A stretch of 64,000 nt of DNA, taken from positions 365,066 through 429,065 of the forward strand of contig NZ_JAESVP010000005.1 of assembly GCF_016765795.1 (NCBI RefSeq), written 5' to 3'. The translations under genes and the position numbers were made by a program. Origin of the DNA: Fuscibacter oryzae (GTDB taxonomy: Bacteria; Pseudomonadota; Alphaproteobacteria; Rhodobacterales; Rhodobacteraceae). The notes below the pieces were generated by a model. The model had not been told where the DNA came from. It searched no databases and worked only from the letters and a program-made list of their open reading frames with translations. Positions 16,720 through 24,841 of the stretch are shown in pieces (position 1 is the first letter of the stretch; every line of letters begins with the position of its first letter).

Positions 16720-17319
16720 ATGGCTCGCGAAGCTCAAGACTTCACCGCTGCGGTACGGACGGGGACAGGCAAGGGGGCCGCTCGTCAAGCTCGTCGTGAG
16801 GGCAACGTACCCGGAATCGTTTATGGCGACGGCAAAGAGCCGCTCGCTCTGAACATCAACTACTACTACCTGCTCAAGCGGCTCAAGGCTGGCCGGTTCC
16901 TGCAAACGCTCTTCAATCTGAAGATCGAAGGTCAGGACGACGTGCATGTGATCTGCCGCGGCGTGCAGCGCGATGTGGTCAAGGATCTGCCGACCCACGT
17001 CGATTTCATGCGCATCCATGACGAATCGCGCATCAACCTGTTCATCCACGTCGATTTCGTGAATCACGAAGCGTCGCCCGGCCTCAAGCGCGGCGGCACG
17101 CTGACCGTGGTTCGCCACGAAGTCGAACTGGAAGTGCTGGCCGGTGATATTCCCGACCACATCACGGTTGACCTGACCGGCAAGCAGATCGGCGATGTGA
17201 TCCACATTGAAGACATCGCTCTGCCTGCGGGCACCAAGCCCACCGTCGCCCGCAACTTCGCCGTGGCGAACATCGCGGCACCGTCGGGTCTGGTTTCTGC
17301 GGAAGCCGCCGAAGCCTGA
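16720..17319 (+). CDS. rplY: 50S ribosomal protein L25/general stress protein Ctc
   Basis: A 199-residue protein of the long CTC type. The N-terminal L25 domain (about 1-95; [17 protein letters not shown]) binds 5S rRNA. The C-terminal beta domain (about 100-190) includes [20 protein letters not shown]. It starts at the ATG following CAGGAGA, and an in-frame upstream start would precede the ribosome-binding site. pth lies 98 bp downstream after a terminator-like hairpin, a conserved gene order. Confidence 0.95.
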   Translation: MAREAQDFTAAVRTGTGKGAARQARREGNVPGIVYGDGKEPLALNINYYYLLKRLKAGRFLQTLFNLKIEGQDDVHVICRGVQRDVVKDLPTHVDFMRIHDESRINLFIHVDFVNHEASPGLKRGGTLTVVRHEVELEVLAGDIPDHITVDLTGKQIGDVIHIEDIALPAGTKPTVARNFAVANIAAPSGLVSAEAAEA

Positions 17320-17340
17320 TTTCGGCCGCAAGGCTGATCG

Positions 17341-17376
17341 GGGCGCGAGGGGAAACCTTCGCGCCCTTTGCTTTTT
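17341..17376 (+). terminator. terminator after rplY
   Basis: GGGCGCGA (17341-17348) pairs with TCGCGCCC (17359-17366) and is followed by TTTGCTTTTTG, a T-rich run. This looks like an intrinsic terminator or attenuator between rplY and pth. Confidence 0.65.
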
Positions 17377-17417
17377 GCAGCCGAACCCGGCAGGAAGGGC
17401 AGACACAGGGGGTAGCC

Positions 17418-18116
17418 ATGAAACTTTGGGTGGGCCTGGGCAATCCGGGCATGAAATACGCGGGCAACCGCCACAATATCGGTTTCATGGCGCTGGACCG
17501 CATCGCGGCAGACCACGGCTTTGGCCCCTGGCGCAAGGCGTTTCAGGGTCTGGTGGCCGAAGGGCGGCTGGGCGAGGAAAAGGTGGTTCTGCTGAAGCCC
17601 GAAACCTTCATGAACCTGTCGGGTCAGTCGGTGCAATCTGCCGTGGCCTTTCACAAGCTGCCGCTGGCCGATGTAACGGTCTTTCACGACGAACTTGACC
17701 TTGCCCCCGGCAAGGCCCGCGTCAAGACCGGCGGGGGGCATGCCGGCCACAATGGACTGCGCTCGATCCACCAGCATCTGGGCGAGGCCTATCACCGCAT
17801 CCGCCTTGGCATCGGCCATCCGGGCCACAAGGATGCGGTCGCGGCCTATGTGCTGCATGATTTCGCCAAGGCCGATCAGGACTGGCTGGATGACCTGTTG
17901 CGCGGCATCTCTGACGGTGCCACCGACCTTGCCGCAGGGGATACCGCCCGCTTCATGAATGCCGTGGCCTTGCGTACCGCGCCGCCCCGCTCTGGCACGG
18001 GCCGCGAGGATGCACCGCAGGCCGACACCCGGCCGCGCCCCAAGTCCGCCCCGAAGCCCGAGCCTGTCGCCGATACCCGCAGCCCGCTGGATAAGCTTAT
18101 CGACCGCTTTCGCTGA
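17418..18116 (+). CDS. pth: peptidyl-tRNA hydrolase
   Basis: A 232-residue protein. It cleaves the ester bond of peptidyl-tRNA drop-off products in the cytosol. The catalytic residues are clear: Asn9 in GLGNPG, His19 in NRHNIGF, Asn66 in TFMNLSG, and Asp91 in FHDELDLAPGK. The core ends near residue 190. A Pro/Arg/Lys-rich tail of about 40 residues (PPRSGTGREDAPQADTR and on) follows, which E. coli Pth (194 residues) lacks but alphaproteobacterial Pth often has. It lies downstream of rplY. Confidence 0.95.
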   Translation: MKLWVGLGNPGMKYAGNRHNIGFMALDRIAADHGFGPWRKAFQGLVAEGRLGEEKVVLLKPETFMNLSGQSVQSAVAFHKLPLADVTVFHDELDLAPGKARVKTGGGHAGHNGLRSIHQHLGEAYHRIRLGIGHPGHKDAVAAYVLHDFAKADQDWLDDLLRGISDGATDLAAGDTARFMNAVALRTAPPRSGTGREDAPQADTRPRPKSAPKPEPVADTRSPLDKLIDRFR

Positions 18117-18217
18117 CCACCGGCCCGTAACCCAGCCCCCTGCCCCGCGCCAATACCCGGCAAACGGCGATTTCCCCTTGACGCCCCCGCCCCCCCGCCA
18201 TAATCAGCCCGCCAAGT

Positions 18218-18294
18218 GGCTAGGTAGCTCAGTTGGTTAGAGCATGCGACTCATAATCGCAGGGTCGGGGGTTCGAGTCCCCCCCTCGCCACCA
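18218..18294 (+). tRNA. tRNA with CAU anticodon (probably elongator tRNA-Met)
   Basis: A 77-nt cloverleaf including encoded CCA: GTAGCTCAGTTGGTTAGAGC D-arm region, anticodon stem TGCGA/TCGCA around loop CTCATAA (anticodon CAU), T-arm GGGGG-TTCGAGT-CCCCC, and ACCA end. The body resembles elongator tRNA-Met; a lysidine-modified tRNA-Ile2 is not excluded. The acceptor stem GGCTAGG/CCTCGCC has one T-C mismatch at the fourth pair. The last 15 bases (18280-18294) are the integration core of the island that follows. Confidence 0.88.
18280..18294 (+). repeat. attL core (15 bp)
   Basis: CCCCCCTCGCCACCA, the 3' end of the CAU tRNA including CCA, identical to 26186-26200. The sequences diverge at once on the right side (A against C). 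Confidence 0.88.
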
Positions 18295-18349
18295 AATAAT
18301 CCAAGTAACATCATGTAAAACTGAAGAATTTCGGCAAAGGCTGAACGCC

Positions 18350-18369
18350 ATCCCGCCGATTTTCCCACC
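18350..18369 (+). repeat. 20-bp direct repeat near attL
   Basis: ATCCCGCCGATTTTCCCACC, exactly repeated at 26045-26064 in the same orientation near the other end of the element. It probably marks integrase arm-binding or excisionase sites. Confidence 0.7.
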
Positions 18370-18453
18370 GAGAGACGTTCGGTAGCGTTCATTTGTCCTC
18401 CTGCTGCATCTTTGGCAGCAGACCACAAACACGAACCAAGAAGGACGAAACCA

Positions 18454-18729
18454 ATGAATCTTAGCCACGTAGAATCCATCTCTCAGGCCTTTGCGCACTG
18501 GCGCTCGGCTATGGCCTCAGCAAATGCGGCAACAGAAGATGCCGAAATCCATGCGCATCTTGCCGAGGCGGCGGAAGTTGAACGCTTGACGCAGATAATG
18601 CCGGCGCGCACCGCCTCCGATGTCTGGGCCTTGGTTGCCATGTCTTTCGATCAAGCCAACAAGTGTGACTTCATCGGGCAGGATACTCTTGTGCGTCGCG
18701 CTCATGCCGAGGTTGCCGCGCTGGCCTGA
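18454..18729 (+). CDS. small unknown protein, first gene of the island
   Basis: A 91-residue, mostly helical, soluble protein starting MNLSHVESISQAFAHW, with an AAGGA ribosome-binding site upstream of the ATG at 18454. I do not recognise a family. It is Ala/Glu-rich with no signal peptide or membrane segment (one Cys, in DQANKCDFIG). It lies 160 bp inside attL. Upstream in-frame sequence belongs to the att region and tRNA antisense readings, so this start is the sensible one. It could be island cargo or a regulator. Confidence 0.55.
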   Translation: MNLSHVESISQAFAHWRSAMASANAATEDAEIHAHLAEAAEVERLTQIMPARTASDVWALVAMSFDQANKCDFIGQDTLVRRAHAEVAALA

Positions 18730-19023
18730 CCAAGCGCTCTTCGAACTGGCAAGCCACTGACAAGCCTTGCGACAGCGAGGGGCTTGCCATCGCCTCCGGC
18801 TAGCGCCCCTGATCGGGAGGGGTGGAGGGGGTTCGACCGGGAGGGGGGCGGGGGAAAAATCGCGCGCGCCGTTGGGTATACTCCACCCCCGCCCGCACTT
18901 CGGATTTTCCATTTTTTTATCTAGCTAGACTGCCTTTTCGCGGCGCCGCGCACGCAGTGGTAACGCAATAGATCTCTTGGACCGTGCATCGTATAGTCAC
19001 CTTCGGGCGCGCATCTTTGCCTT
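18730..19023. other. 294-bp gene-less stretch in the island
   Basis: No gene supported. It has a G-rich/C-rich section (GGGGGTTCGACCGGGAGGGG near 18827-18846), a GCGCGCGCC run, and then an AT-rich patch (TTTTTTATCTAGCTAGAC) before the next gene, where a promoter would be expected. I cannot define its elements. Confidence 0.4.
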
Positions 19024-19470
19024 ATGTCCAAGATCATCACCCTCACGCCGAAACGTTCCGCCCGTATTTCATCCAAACTGCGCGAAGCCATCAGGCTACG
19101 TGTCGAAGAGGGCGCGACCATAGCCGACGCCTGCAAGTCAGCCGGCATGTCAACGCAGGGCTGGCATAAGGCAATGAAGCGGCCGGACGTTCAGAGCACC
19201 TTATCAGAGGCCCAGCACCGTTTTGTTGAAGGCACAGACGCCAAGCGCGCGCTCTACAAGGCCAGGGCTCTCGAAGTGGCGCTTGATCTGATGATGAACA
19301 GCAAGAGCGAAGCGATCCGCGCCCGCATGGTCGAGTTTCTCGCCAGCGATGCAAAGGTGAGTCCCGTTTCTGTCCATGTTGATGCCCGACAAGTTCAACA
19401 GCCAATGGGATACGTCTATCGACGGCCAGGGGAAGGCTCGCAGCCGATTGAAGGAGATGGCGTGGGTTGA
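19024..19470 (+). CDS. terminase-small-subunit-like HTH protein
   Basis: A 148-residue protein. Residues about 20-55 form a homeodomain-like helix-turn-helix (AIRLRVEEGATIADACKSAG then MSTQGWHKAMKRPDV) of the kind found in phage terminase small subunits and transposase-like proteins. The following helices (AQHRFVEGTDAKRALYKARA and LMMNSKSEAIRARMVEFL) also fit that family. Terminase small subunits recognise the packaging site. No large terminase follows, so in this element it could redirect helper-phage packaging or act as a regulator. The start at 19024 is the first ATG of the frame. Confidence 0.5.
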   Translation: MSKIITLTPKRSARISSKLREAIRLRVEEGATIADACKSAGMSTQGWHKAMKRPDVQSTLSEAQHRFVEGTDAKRALYKARALEVALDLMMNSKSEAIRARMVEFLASDAKVSPVSVHVDARQVQQPMGYVYRRPGEGSQPIEGDGVG

Positions 19471-19650
19471 GCCACAGCGCGGCCTTTCCTGCCAATCACG
19501 CACGATCTGAGGGTTTCAAAAGTTCCGCGCTGCCTCTGGACCGGTCGAAAGGATATTGGCTATCATTCGGGGAACGGAACACCCTGAGGCCGATCCCCTG
19601 ACCACTCCCTTGGTTTGGGGGTGGCGATCAGCCTAAACGGTCATTGGTCC

Positions 19651-21108
19651 ATGAGATTCCTTGCGGCAAGCCTATATGCCTTCGGGGCAATGACCTGCCC
19701 CGCCCAAGCCTTCACTGCCAGCGAGCTTCAGCAGGAATTTGACGCGCGGCTCCTGACCCCAAGCGAAAAGCGCTTCCTGCAAGCGGCACTGGCGTTCAGT
19801 GGGGAATATAACGGGATTATAGATGGCGCTTGGGGATCTGGTAGCCAGAGAGCGCTTGAGCGGCACCTGGCCAACACGGTCAATAACTTCAATGGGATCG
19901 TGCCGAACTGGGCCATTGTCGTTATCGCGGGCATCTATGCCGACGTCTTTCGGGCAGGAGGCTGGGAAGAGAAGTATTTTCCCGCTCTTGATGTATCCCT
20001 GCTGGTTCCCACGAGCCAAATTCGCCCCGGTCAAGTTTCGCAGATTTTCAGCAACTGGAACCACACAGAGAGTTCCTTGGGTTACTCCCTGACTCGAGGC
20101 GATGCCTCCCAAGTCGCGAGACTGCACCAATTCACTGTTGATAGGGCTCGGCCGGGTTCCGAACCTTACCTGTTGAGACGGGCCGATGTATGGGTAACAA
20201 GCGCGCAAACTGCCGACGGCCTGACCCTTTACACGCGGTCAGACTATCGCCGCGGTGGCTGGTCAACGATCATGCTCTCCGCTGCTCAGGTCGATAAGGG
20301 GGTTTTTGCGGCTGTAAGTGGCAGCATCCGTCCGGGCAGCGCGCCACCGATCTATTTGCCAGAGGGCAAACTGTCGCGCGGCTGGGCGTTAGCACAGGCG
20401 ATGCTCAACGAGGGTTCAGCGCCGAAACCTAAACCGGCAGCTTCTCCGGTCCCTGCCCAACCTGCCGCCGATGATACGGCGCCAACAGATCAAGATAGCG
20501 GTAGCAGCTCAGGCACGGGTTTCGTCGTCTCTTCCGCTGGGGACGTCCTAACCAACGCGCACGTCATTGCGGATTGCCGGTCAGTCACGATTGATGCAGT
20601 GCCTATGACCGTGGTTGCATCGGATGGCACTTTCGATCTCGCCTTGTTGCGCAGTGCGTCCCTTGCCGGGCAACCTATCGCCAGCTTCTCACCGAACCCC
20701 GCCATGCTAAATTCTGATGTGACGGTTGCGGGCTTCCCCCTGAATGGCTTGCTCGATGGGCTGAACGTGACCCGAGGGGCTGTAACGAGCCTGAAGGGGC
20801 TGAAGGGAGACCCGAACCGAATGCAGATCTCTGCTCCCGTACAACCGGGAAATTCGGGCGGTCCAGTGCTAGACAGTGCCGGAAAAATTGTCGGTGTCGT
20901 CGTTTCCAAGCTGGATGCGAAGGTCGTGCAAGATGCCATTGGCGACATTCCCCAGAACGTAAATTTCGCAATCCGGGGTGAGATTGCGAAGCTATTCCTT
21001 GCGCAAAACAGCGTATCGCCAACAGTCGAGGCCGGGACAGGAGCGCTACCACCAGAGCAACTTGCTCAAACGGCCGCCAGCTTTACAAAGCTGATAATCT
21101 GCGACTGA
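19651..21108 (+). CDS. secreted trypsin-like serine protease with peptidoglycan-binding-like domain
   Basis: A 485-residue protein. The start at 19651 gives a proper signal peptide (MRFLAASLYAFGAMTCPAQA); in-frame TTG/GTG codons 30-36 bp upstream are alternatives. Residues about 25-75 resemble a peptidoglycan-binding domain (FLQAALAFSGEYNGIIDGAW). A middle region has no recognisable motif. A Pro/Ala/Ser/Asp linker leads to a chymotrypsin-fold protease at about 285-455 with the full triad: His304 (TNAHVI), Asp329 (TFDLALL) and Ser402 (PGNSGGPVLD). This is DegP/S1C-like without PDZ domains. It is oriented opposite to the phage-type genes, so it is probably cargo of the element. Confidence 0.82.
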   Translation: MRFLAASLYAFGAMTCPAQAFTASELQQEFDARLLTPSEKRFLQAALAFSGEYNGIIDGAWGSGSQRALERHLANTVNNFNGIVPNWAIVVIAGIYADVFRAGGWEEKYFPALDVSLLVPTSQIRPGQVSQIFSNWNHTESSLGYSLTRGDASQVARLHQFTVDRARPGSEPYLLRRADVWVTSAQTADGLTLYTRSDYRRGGWSTIMLSAAQVDKGVFAAVSGSIRPGSAPPIYLPEGKLSRGWALAQAMLNEGSAPKPKPAASPVPAQPAADDTAPTDQDSGSSSGTGFVVSSAGDVLTNAHVIADCRSVTIDAVPMTVVASDGTFDLALLRSASLAGQPIASFSPNPAMLNSDVTVAGFPLNGLLDGLNVTRGAVTSLKGLKGDPNRMQISAPVQPGNSGGPVLDSAGKIVGVVVSKLDAKVVQDAIGDIPQNVNFAIRGEIAKLFLAQNSVSPTVEAGTGALPPEQLAQTAASFTKLIICD

Positions 21109-21334
21109 TGGCCGAATTGTCGATCCGCAACTTAGCGGATGAACTTGGTTCCCCTGTGCCCAATTTGCCAGCCAGACTTTGCCAGCGATCGCCAAAGGAT
21201 CAACGCGGTTTCGGCCTCCAGTTTCGGTCGTTTGCTGGCCAGCCGCGCCGCCTCCATCTTCGCATGCCCCGAAGTGTAGGAAGGGCCATGGGTCGTTCCT
21301 TTAGGAGTACGAAAATACCAAGCGCGCGGCTGCA

Positions 21335-21511
21335 TCACTTGCCCCGTCGGCCGTGCCTGTCTCCCAGCGCTTCGGCACCCAGAAGGATCGCCAGAAATAG
21401 CACAAGGCCGGCGGAATAGTTTGTCCCTGGAAAGACCAGATCTGCACCTGCTATCAGTAGGAACCAAAATGCCCCAGCCAACTTCAGGGGCCAGTGTTCG
21501 GGCTTCAACAT
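21335..21511 (-). CDS. small two-transmembrane protein
   Basis: A 58-residue protein starting MLKPEHWPLKLAGAFWFLLI, with two hydrophobic helices (about 9-23 and 32-46) joined by GADLVFPGTNYSAG and a charged tail (GDRHGRRGK). It has a convincing ribosome-binding site, GGAGG seven bases before the ATG. Small proteins of this shape in phage elements are sometimes holin-like, but nothing specific supports that. A longer frame on the same strand (ATG at 21671, to 21132) overlaps it in another phase. Confidence 0.45.
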   Translation of the reverse strand: MLKPEHWPLKLAGAFWFLLIAGADLVFPGTNYSAGLVLFLAILLGAEALGDRHGRRGK

Positions 21512-21865
21512 CCTCTCGCCTCCCCGCCATGGTAGCGCTTCGGCCAGCCTGCCACACCGAACCAATAATCACACACACAAAATGTCCGCATGATACGGAC
21601 GGCCCGTAGAGCCGCAAAGAGGCCCGATAGACAGCACTGCCCAATAGTAAGCCAAGAAGGGTGCTGAACATGACGCAGGCGTCCTGTGCCTGCTGAGAAC
21701 GAGCCAAACGCCCTATCAAGCCGATCAAGGAGCACGCAAAGGCGACCGGGGGGAAACTGACAGAATTCCGATGTTCCCTCCGAACAATCAACAGAAGAAG
21801 GCCCGCCTTAAGAACTGGCGTGCCAAGCAAGTAAAAACGGTGGAGTTTCGCAGGCGATGGGGGGG
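21512..21865. other. 354-bp stretch without a certain gene
   Basis: Between the two-TM peptide and the virion-like gene. A minus-strand frame runs through it from an ATG at 21671 (MFSTLLGLLLGSAVYRASL, one hydrophobic helix) to 21132. Its second half overlaps the two-TM peptide in another phase, so at most one of them is real there. It could be a short membrane protein ruined by a frameshift. I see no RNA gene or repeat. Confidence 0.35.
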
Positions 21866-22363
21866 TCAAAGCCCGTACTTGCCTTGCTCTTGCTTCTCCA
21901 GATTTTGGACACGCTTGATCTCGGACAAGTCAAACAAGGATTGGTTAATGCTCTTGAGGCCGCCGAGCAGCGCGCCGAAACTAGAAACCCCAGCCTTCTT
22001 CGCTGCCATTTTCCAATCTGCGGCCTGCGCCATCTGGTTGCCAAACTCGACACGACGTTCCCGCGACCGAACCCGGCGCAGTTCATCGAAGACTTCCATG
22101 GTCCCCACACCCGGCTTCTGGGCATTGGTGGCAAAGGTGGCGCGCATCGTCGCCAGTTCTTCGTTCAGCCCTTCGCGCGCGTTGACGTTGGTCTGCACGG
22201 CCCGCGTACGGCCGATGTAGGCATTCGCTTCGGCGCGTCGTTTTTCTGCCAATGCCGCTGAATACCCGTCAACGGCGCTGGCGGCGCCGGCAACGCCAGG
22301 GAGAATGCTGGCGGCCGTCATCGCACCGCCGGATGCGACAATTGGAGCTAGAAGCGCTTGCAT
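21866..22363 (-). CDS. virion-internal-like (phage-type) protein
   Basis: A 165-residue protein. The N-terminus is small and hydrophobic (MQALLAPIVASGGAMTAASI then LPGVAGAASAVDGYSAA). A long helical section follows, rich in Arg/Glu/Ala (EKRRAEANAYIGRTRAVQTN), and a C-terminal GVSSFGALLGGLKSINQSLF. This layout resembles internal virion or ejection proteins of podophages (T7 gp14-like), but only weakly. AGGA lies nine bases before the ATG at 22363. If it is virion-derived, it is an odd lone structural gene in an element lacking capsid genes. Confidence 0.45.
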   Translation of the reverse strand: MQALLAPIVASGGAMTAASILPGVAGAASAVDGYSAALAEKRRAEANAYIGRTRAVQTNVNAREGLNEELATMRATFATNAQKPGVGTMEVFDELRRVRSRERRVEFGNQMAQAADWKMAAKKAGVSSFGALLGGLKSINQSLFDLSEIKRVQNLEKQEQGKYGL

Positions 22364-22568
22364 GGCAATTTGTCCTGACTTTTTTGCGGAGCGATGTGGC
22401 TGATTTTCGAATACGAACGCTCAGGCAGCAACGAACGCATCGTCGCGAGTAAACATTGAACACCGAAGAGTGTTGAGGCACTCTTGCGAGGTCCGGTCGT
22501 GTCGGGAATCCGCGACGACACGCTTGCATCTGGCTCGTCCGAAGTCCGCAGATGCCGGGCATCAGCTT

Positions 22569-23543
22569 TCAGAACACGTCATCTTCCCACCCCTGAGCTT
22601 TTAGCCAAGTTCTCGGTGAGCGCATAAATCGCTTCTCAATCTCAGATACATTACGCGCGCACCTCTCGGCCCCCGCAACAATCGTCCAAGGATCAACCCC
22701 AGACTGAACAGCCTCGATGAACGCGCGACATGCCTCGGCGTAGTTTCCTCGTGTCGGAAAGTAGCGCCAAAACGCATCAAGCGGGCTTACCATATCCGCA
22801 GGGACCGCAAGCCCTTCACGCCGAAGTTGCAGCCGCGCGGACTGTTCAACTCGCCCCTTATTATCTTCTAAGAAAAAAGGAGTCAGCGCAGCGTAAGCGG
22901 AGCGGCCCGCCGAAGGCGGAACACTTGCGACAGAAGAGTAAGTGACCCCACTTCCAATTATATCCCTTATACTGGCGGAAGTTTCTTCCGGGTTTTCTTC
23001 CGGGTTTTTCTGGCTACGTCTTCCGCCTTTAAGGCGTGTGGAACCACTTACACCGGCACAATCCTGCCCTCGCAAGAAATGTGTATCGTAATTCCGCATA
23101 TCATTCTGATAATCATTGAAAAATCGGCTGCCAACTTCCGCCTTTCCCTTGCAAAACTGGTGCATGGAGTCCGAGGGCTTTGCGCCGATGGTGACGAGTG
23201 CCTGGAACAGCTTCGCCATATCAATCTGATAGTGGACGGCTTGCCCGCGACCTCCCGCGCGATAGCCTGTCGGCACAGCAACGCCCCACGCCTCAAGACG
23301 ACGGATGTTGTCACGGGCCGTCCTTTCAGACGAACCAGCCCATTTAGCCATCTTGTCCACGCCGGGGTAAATTTCGCCGCAATGGTGTCTGAACCAGTGT
23401 TGCAAAAGGCCGACCAACTGCTCGCGAAGCGATGCAGGAACCTTTCCGGCGCCTCGCGTCCTTTTTAGGCATGCGCGCAAGTCCACGATGAACGCTCTGC
23501 GTCGCGCTGCTTCCTCATCGCTTCGCTTCAGATCTCTCGGCAA
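22569..23543 (-). CDS. helix-turn-helix replication-type protein
   Basis: A 324-residue protein. The N-terminal half carries a winged HTH (VDKMAKWAGSSERTARDNIR then RLEAWGVAVPTGYRAGGRG), like the DNA-binding domain of phage O-type and plasmid replication initiators. A low-complexity linker follows (GGRRSQKNPEENPEETSASI). The C-terminal domain ends CARNVSEIEKRFMRSPRTWL, a pattern common in replication proteins of prophages and satellites. It probably starts replication of the excised element. The start at 23543 is the first ATG of the frame. Confidence 0.65.
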   Translation of the reverse strand: MPRDLKRSDEEAARRRAFIVDLRACLKRTRGAGKVPASLREQLVGLLQHWFRHHCGEIYPGVDKMAKWAGSSERTARDNIRRLEAWGVAVPTGYRAGGRGQAVHYQIDMAKLFQALVTIGAKPSDSMHQFCKGKAEVGSRFFNDYQNDMRNYDTHFLRGQDCAGVSGSTRLKGGRRSQKNPEENPEETSASIRDIIGSGVTYSSVASVPPSAGRSAYAALTPFFLEDNKGRVEQSARLQLRREGLAVPADMVSPLDAFWRYFPTRGNYAEACRAFIEAVQSGVDPWTIVAGAERCARNVSEIEKRFMRSPRTWLKAQGWEDDVF

Positions 23544-23549
23544 ATCAGA

Positions 23550-23834
23550 TCACCGAAACCGCTCGACTGTGCCCATCAACCGAAAGCCGGTCCGCACATT
23601 CGCTCCTGCCGCTTGTGATGTGCTGTCGATCTGCACGCCAAGAGCACGCAGCTTCTCGACCAACAAGGCAAACCGGCCTTCTGCGCCATCAGTCGGCCGC
23701 AGTCCTTCGTTGCCAGCAGCAATCAACGCCCGCAGCGCCCAAGTCTCGCCGGCAGTTGTCGTGAACTTCCCGATAGTGCCATCAGTCGAAATCTGCGTCC
23801 AGATAACACGATCCCACGTTTGAGGCTTGCCCAT
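23550..23834 (-). CDS. small winged-helix-like protein of mobile elements
   Basis: A 94-residue protein; the start was set at 23834 (MGKPQTWDRVIWT) because GGAGG lies seven bases upstream. It contains GKFTTTAGETWALRALIAAG and a second helix pair FALLVEKLRALGVQID, which together look like a winged helix. Similar small proteins lie between the replication and excisionase genes of alphaproteobacterial islands. It probably binds DNA in control of the element. It ends 7 bp before the replication gene. Confidence 0.55.
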   Translation of the reverse strand: MGKPQTWDRVIWTQISTDGTIGKFTTTAGETWALRALIAAGNEGLRPTDGAEGRFALLVEKLRALGVQIDSTSQAAGANVRTGFRLMGTVERFR

Positions 23835-23939
23835 GTAGGGCCTCCATACGTCATTGCGCGATGACCAGGTGTGGGGCAAATTGCATCTGTCCTGACTGCA
23901 ACCCCGACCGCCGCCCGGCTCGCGCTGGGTGGCGGATAC

Positions 23940-24125
23940 TTAGGCGGCGCGGGTAAAGGCAGCTTCGATGTCTGCCCTGCGCCAGCGCGTCGAGCCACCG
24001 ATTTTCACGGGCGGCGGCAAATCGCCGTTCTTCACCCATCGCCAAATTGTCGAGACGCCGGCATTAAAATGCCCGGCAACTTCCTTCACAGTCATGAAGC
24101 TGGAAGCTGTTTGCAGCGTGGTCAT
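23940..24125 (-). CDS. AlpA/excisionase-like DNA-binding protein
   Basis: A 61-residue protein starting MTTLQTASSFMTVKEVAGHF at 24125. It is a MerR-like winged helix of the AlpA/excisionase type: SFMTVKEVAGHF, VSTIWRWVKNGDLPPPVKIG, STRWRRADIEAAF. These proteins bend att DNA during excision or activate the integrase gene. It sits 89 bp downstream of the unknown gene that follows the integrase, which fits control of the element. Confidence 0.8.
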   Translation of the reverse strand: MTTLQTASSFMTVKEVAGHFNAGVSTIWRWVKNGDLPPPVKIGGSTRWRRADIEAAFTRAA

Positions 24126-24214
24126 TCCTATAAGTCTCCAAGTTGCTAAACCTGTGCCAATAGGTGTCAATGTCTCGATCAAACTAAGATGGACAGCAGA
24201 GAAACCCCATCACC

Positions 24215-24841
24215 CTACTTCCCGACTCGCAGGATCGCCCTGATCGCATCTGAGCTCATTATTGCGCCCGGCAGACCTTCAAGGGCGGGATGAACGATCA
24301 ATCTGTCCGCGATGGCGCCAGCTATCGCGCTTTGTGACGGACGCATGCCCAACGGACAACCATCAGCAGACCATTCATTCACGAACCAGACGTTCCAATC
24401 GTCAAGATCAATGGCGATACCGCGCACAAGCATATTGATGGCCCGCTTTCCTAGCTGTTTCGCCCCTGGGGGACTGGTCGGCGGCTGAACACTTAGAAGG
24501 TCCGCTATGGCTTCGAGGCGGTTGTATAGACCCTGAAAGCCTAACTCTCTCGCCCCTTCACCGCGTAAATCGCCCGCCATCTGGTATCGAGCCAGATCGA
24601 AGACCAAAGGGTCTTTGAAGGCCACTTCGGCAGTATCGGGCCAATCCATTACCCAAAGAGACTTGGGCCAGCTCTCGGGGTCGGTTAACACGCGCGGCCG
24701 CGCAGCCTGTGCAAGAACCCACGCAAGGAGGTCGATGCGTCGTTGCAGTCTTGCTTCGTGCGCTTCTAACTCCTTGTCGTTCTCCAGCATGTCTCGTCGA
24801 AGCTCTGCCTTCTCATCGGGCGTTGCATGGAATTCGTTCAT
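24215..24841 (-). CDS. unknown protein translationally coupled to the integrase
   Basis: A 208-residue protein. Its ATG (24841) overlaps the integrase stop in an ATGA, so it is made from the integrase transcript. It begins with a charged helical section (PDEKAELRRDMLENDKELEA) followed by a mixed domain with several Trp (LLAWVLAQA, SWPKSLWVMDWPD, DDWNVWFVNEW). I do not recognise the family. It could be an accessory of recombination or an immunity/cargo function; nothing distinguishes these. Confidence 0.6.
   Translation of the reverse strand: MNEFHATPDEKAELRRDMLENDKELEAHEARLQRRIDLLAWVLAQAARPRVLTDPESWPKSLWVMDWPDTAEVAFKDPLVFDLARYQMAGDLRGEGARELGFQGLYNRLEAIADLLSVQPPTSPPGAKQLGKRAINMLVRGIAIDLDDWNVWFVNEWSADGCPLGMRPSQSAIAGAIADRLIVHPALEGLPGAIMSSDAIRAILRVGK

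Noticed and set aside
18229..18498. Minus-strand frames giving peptides such as GGEGGTRTPDPAIMSRML and GDSNPRPCDYESHALTN
   Set aside because: These are antisense readings of the CAU tRNA gene, a common annotation artefact, and run on into non-coding element DNA.
21108..21419. Plus-strand frame beginning MAELSIRNLADELGSP after the protease
   Set aside because: It starts inside the protease stop, is Arg/Pro-rich with no recognisable domain, and faces the better-supported two-TM gene on the other strand.
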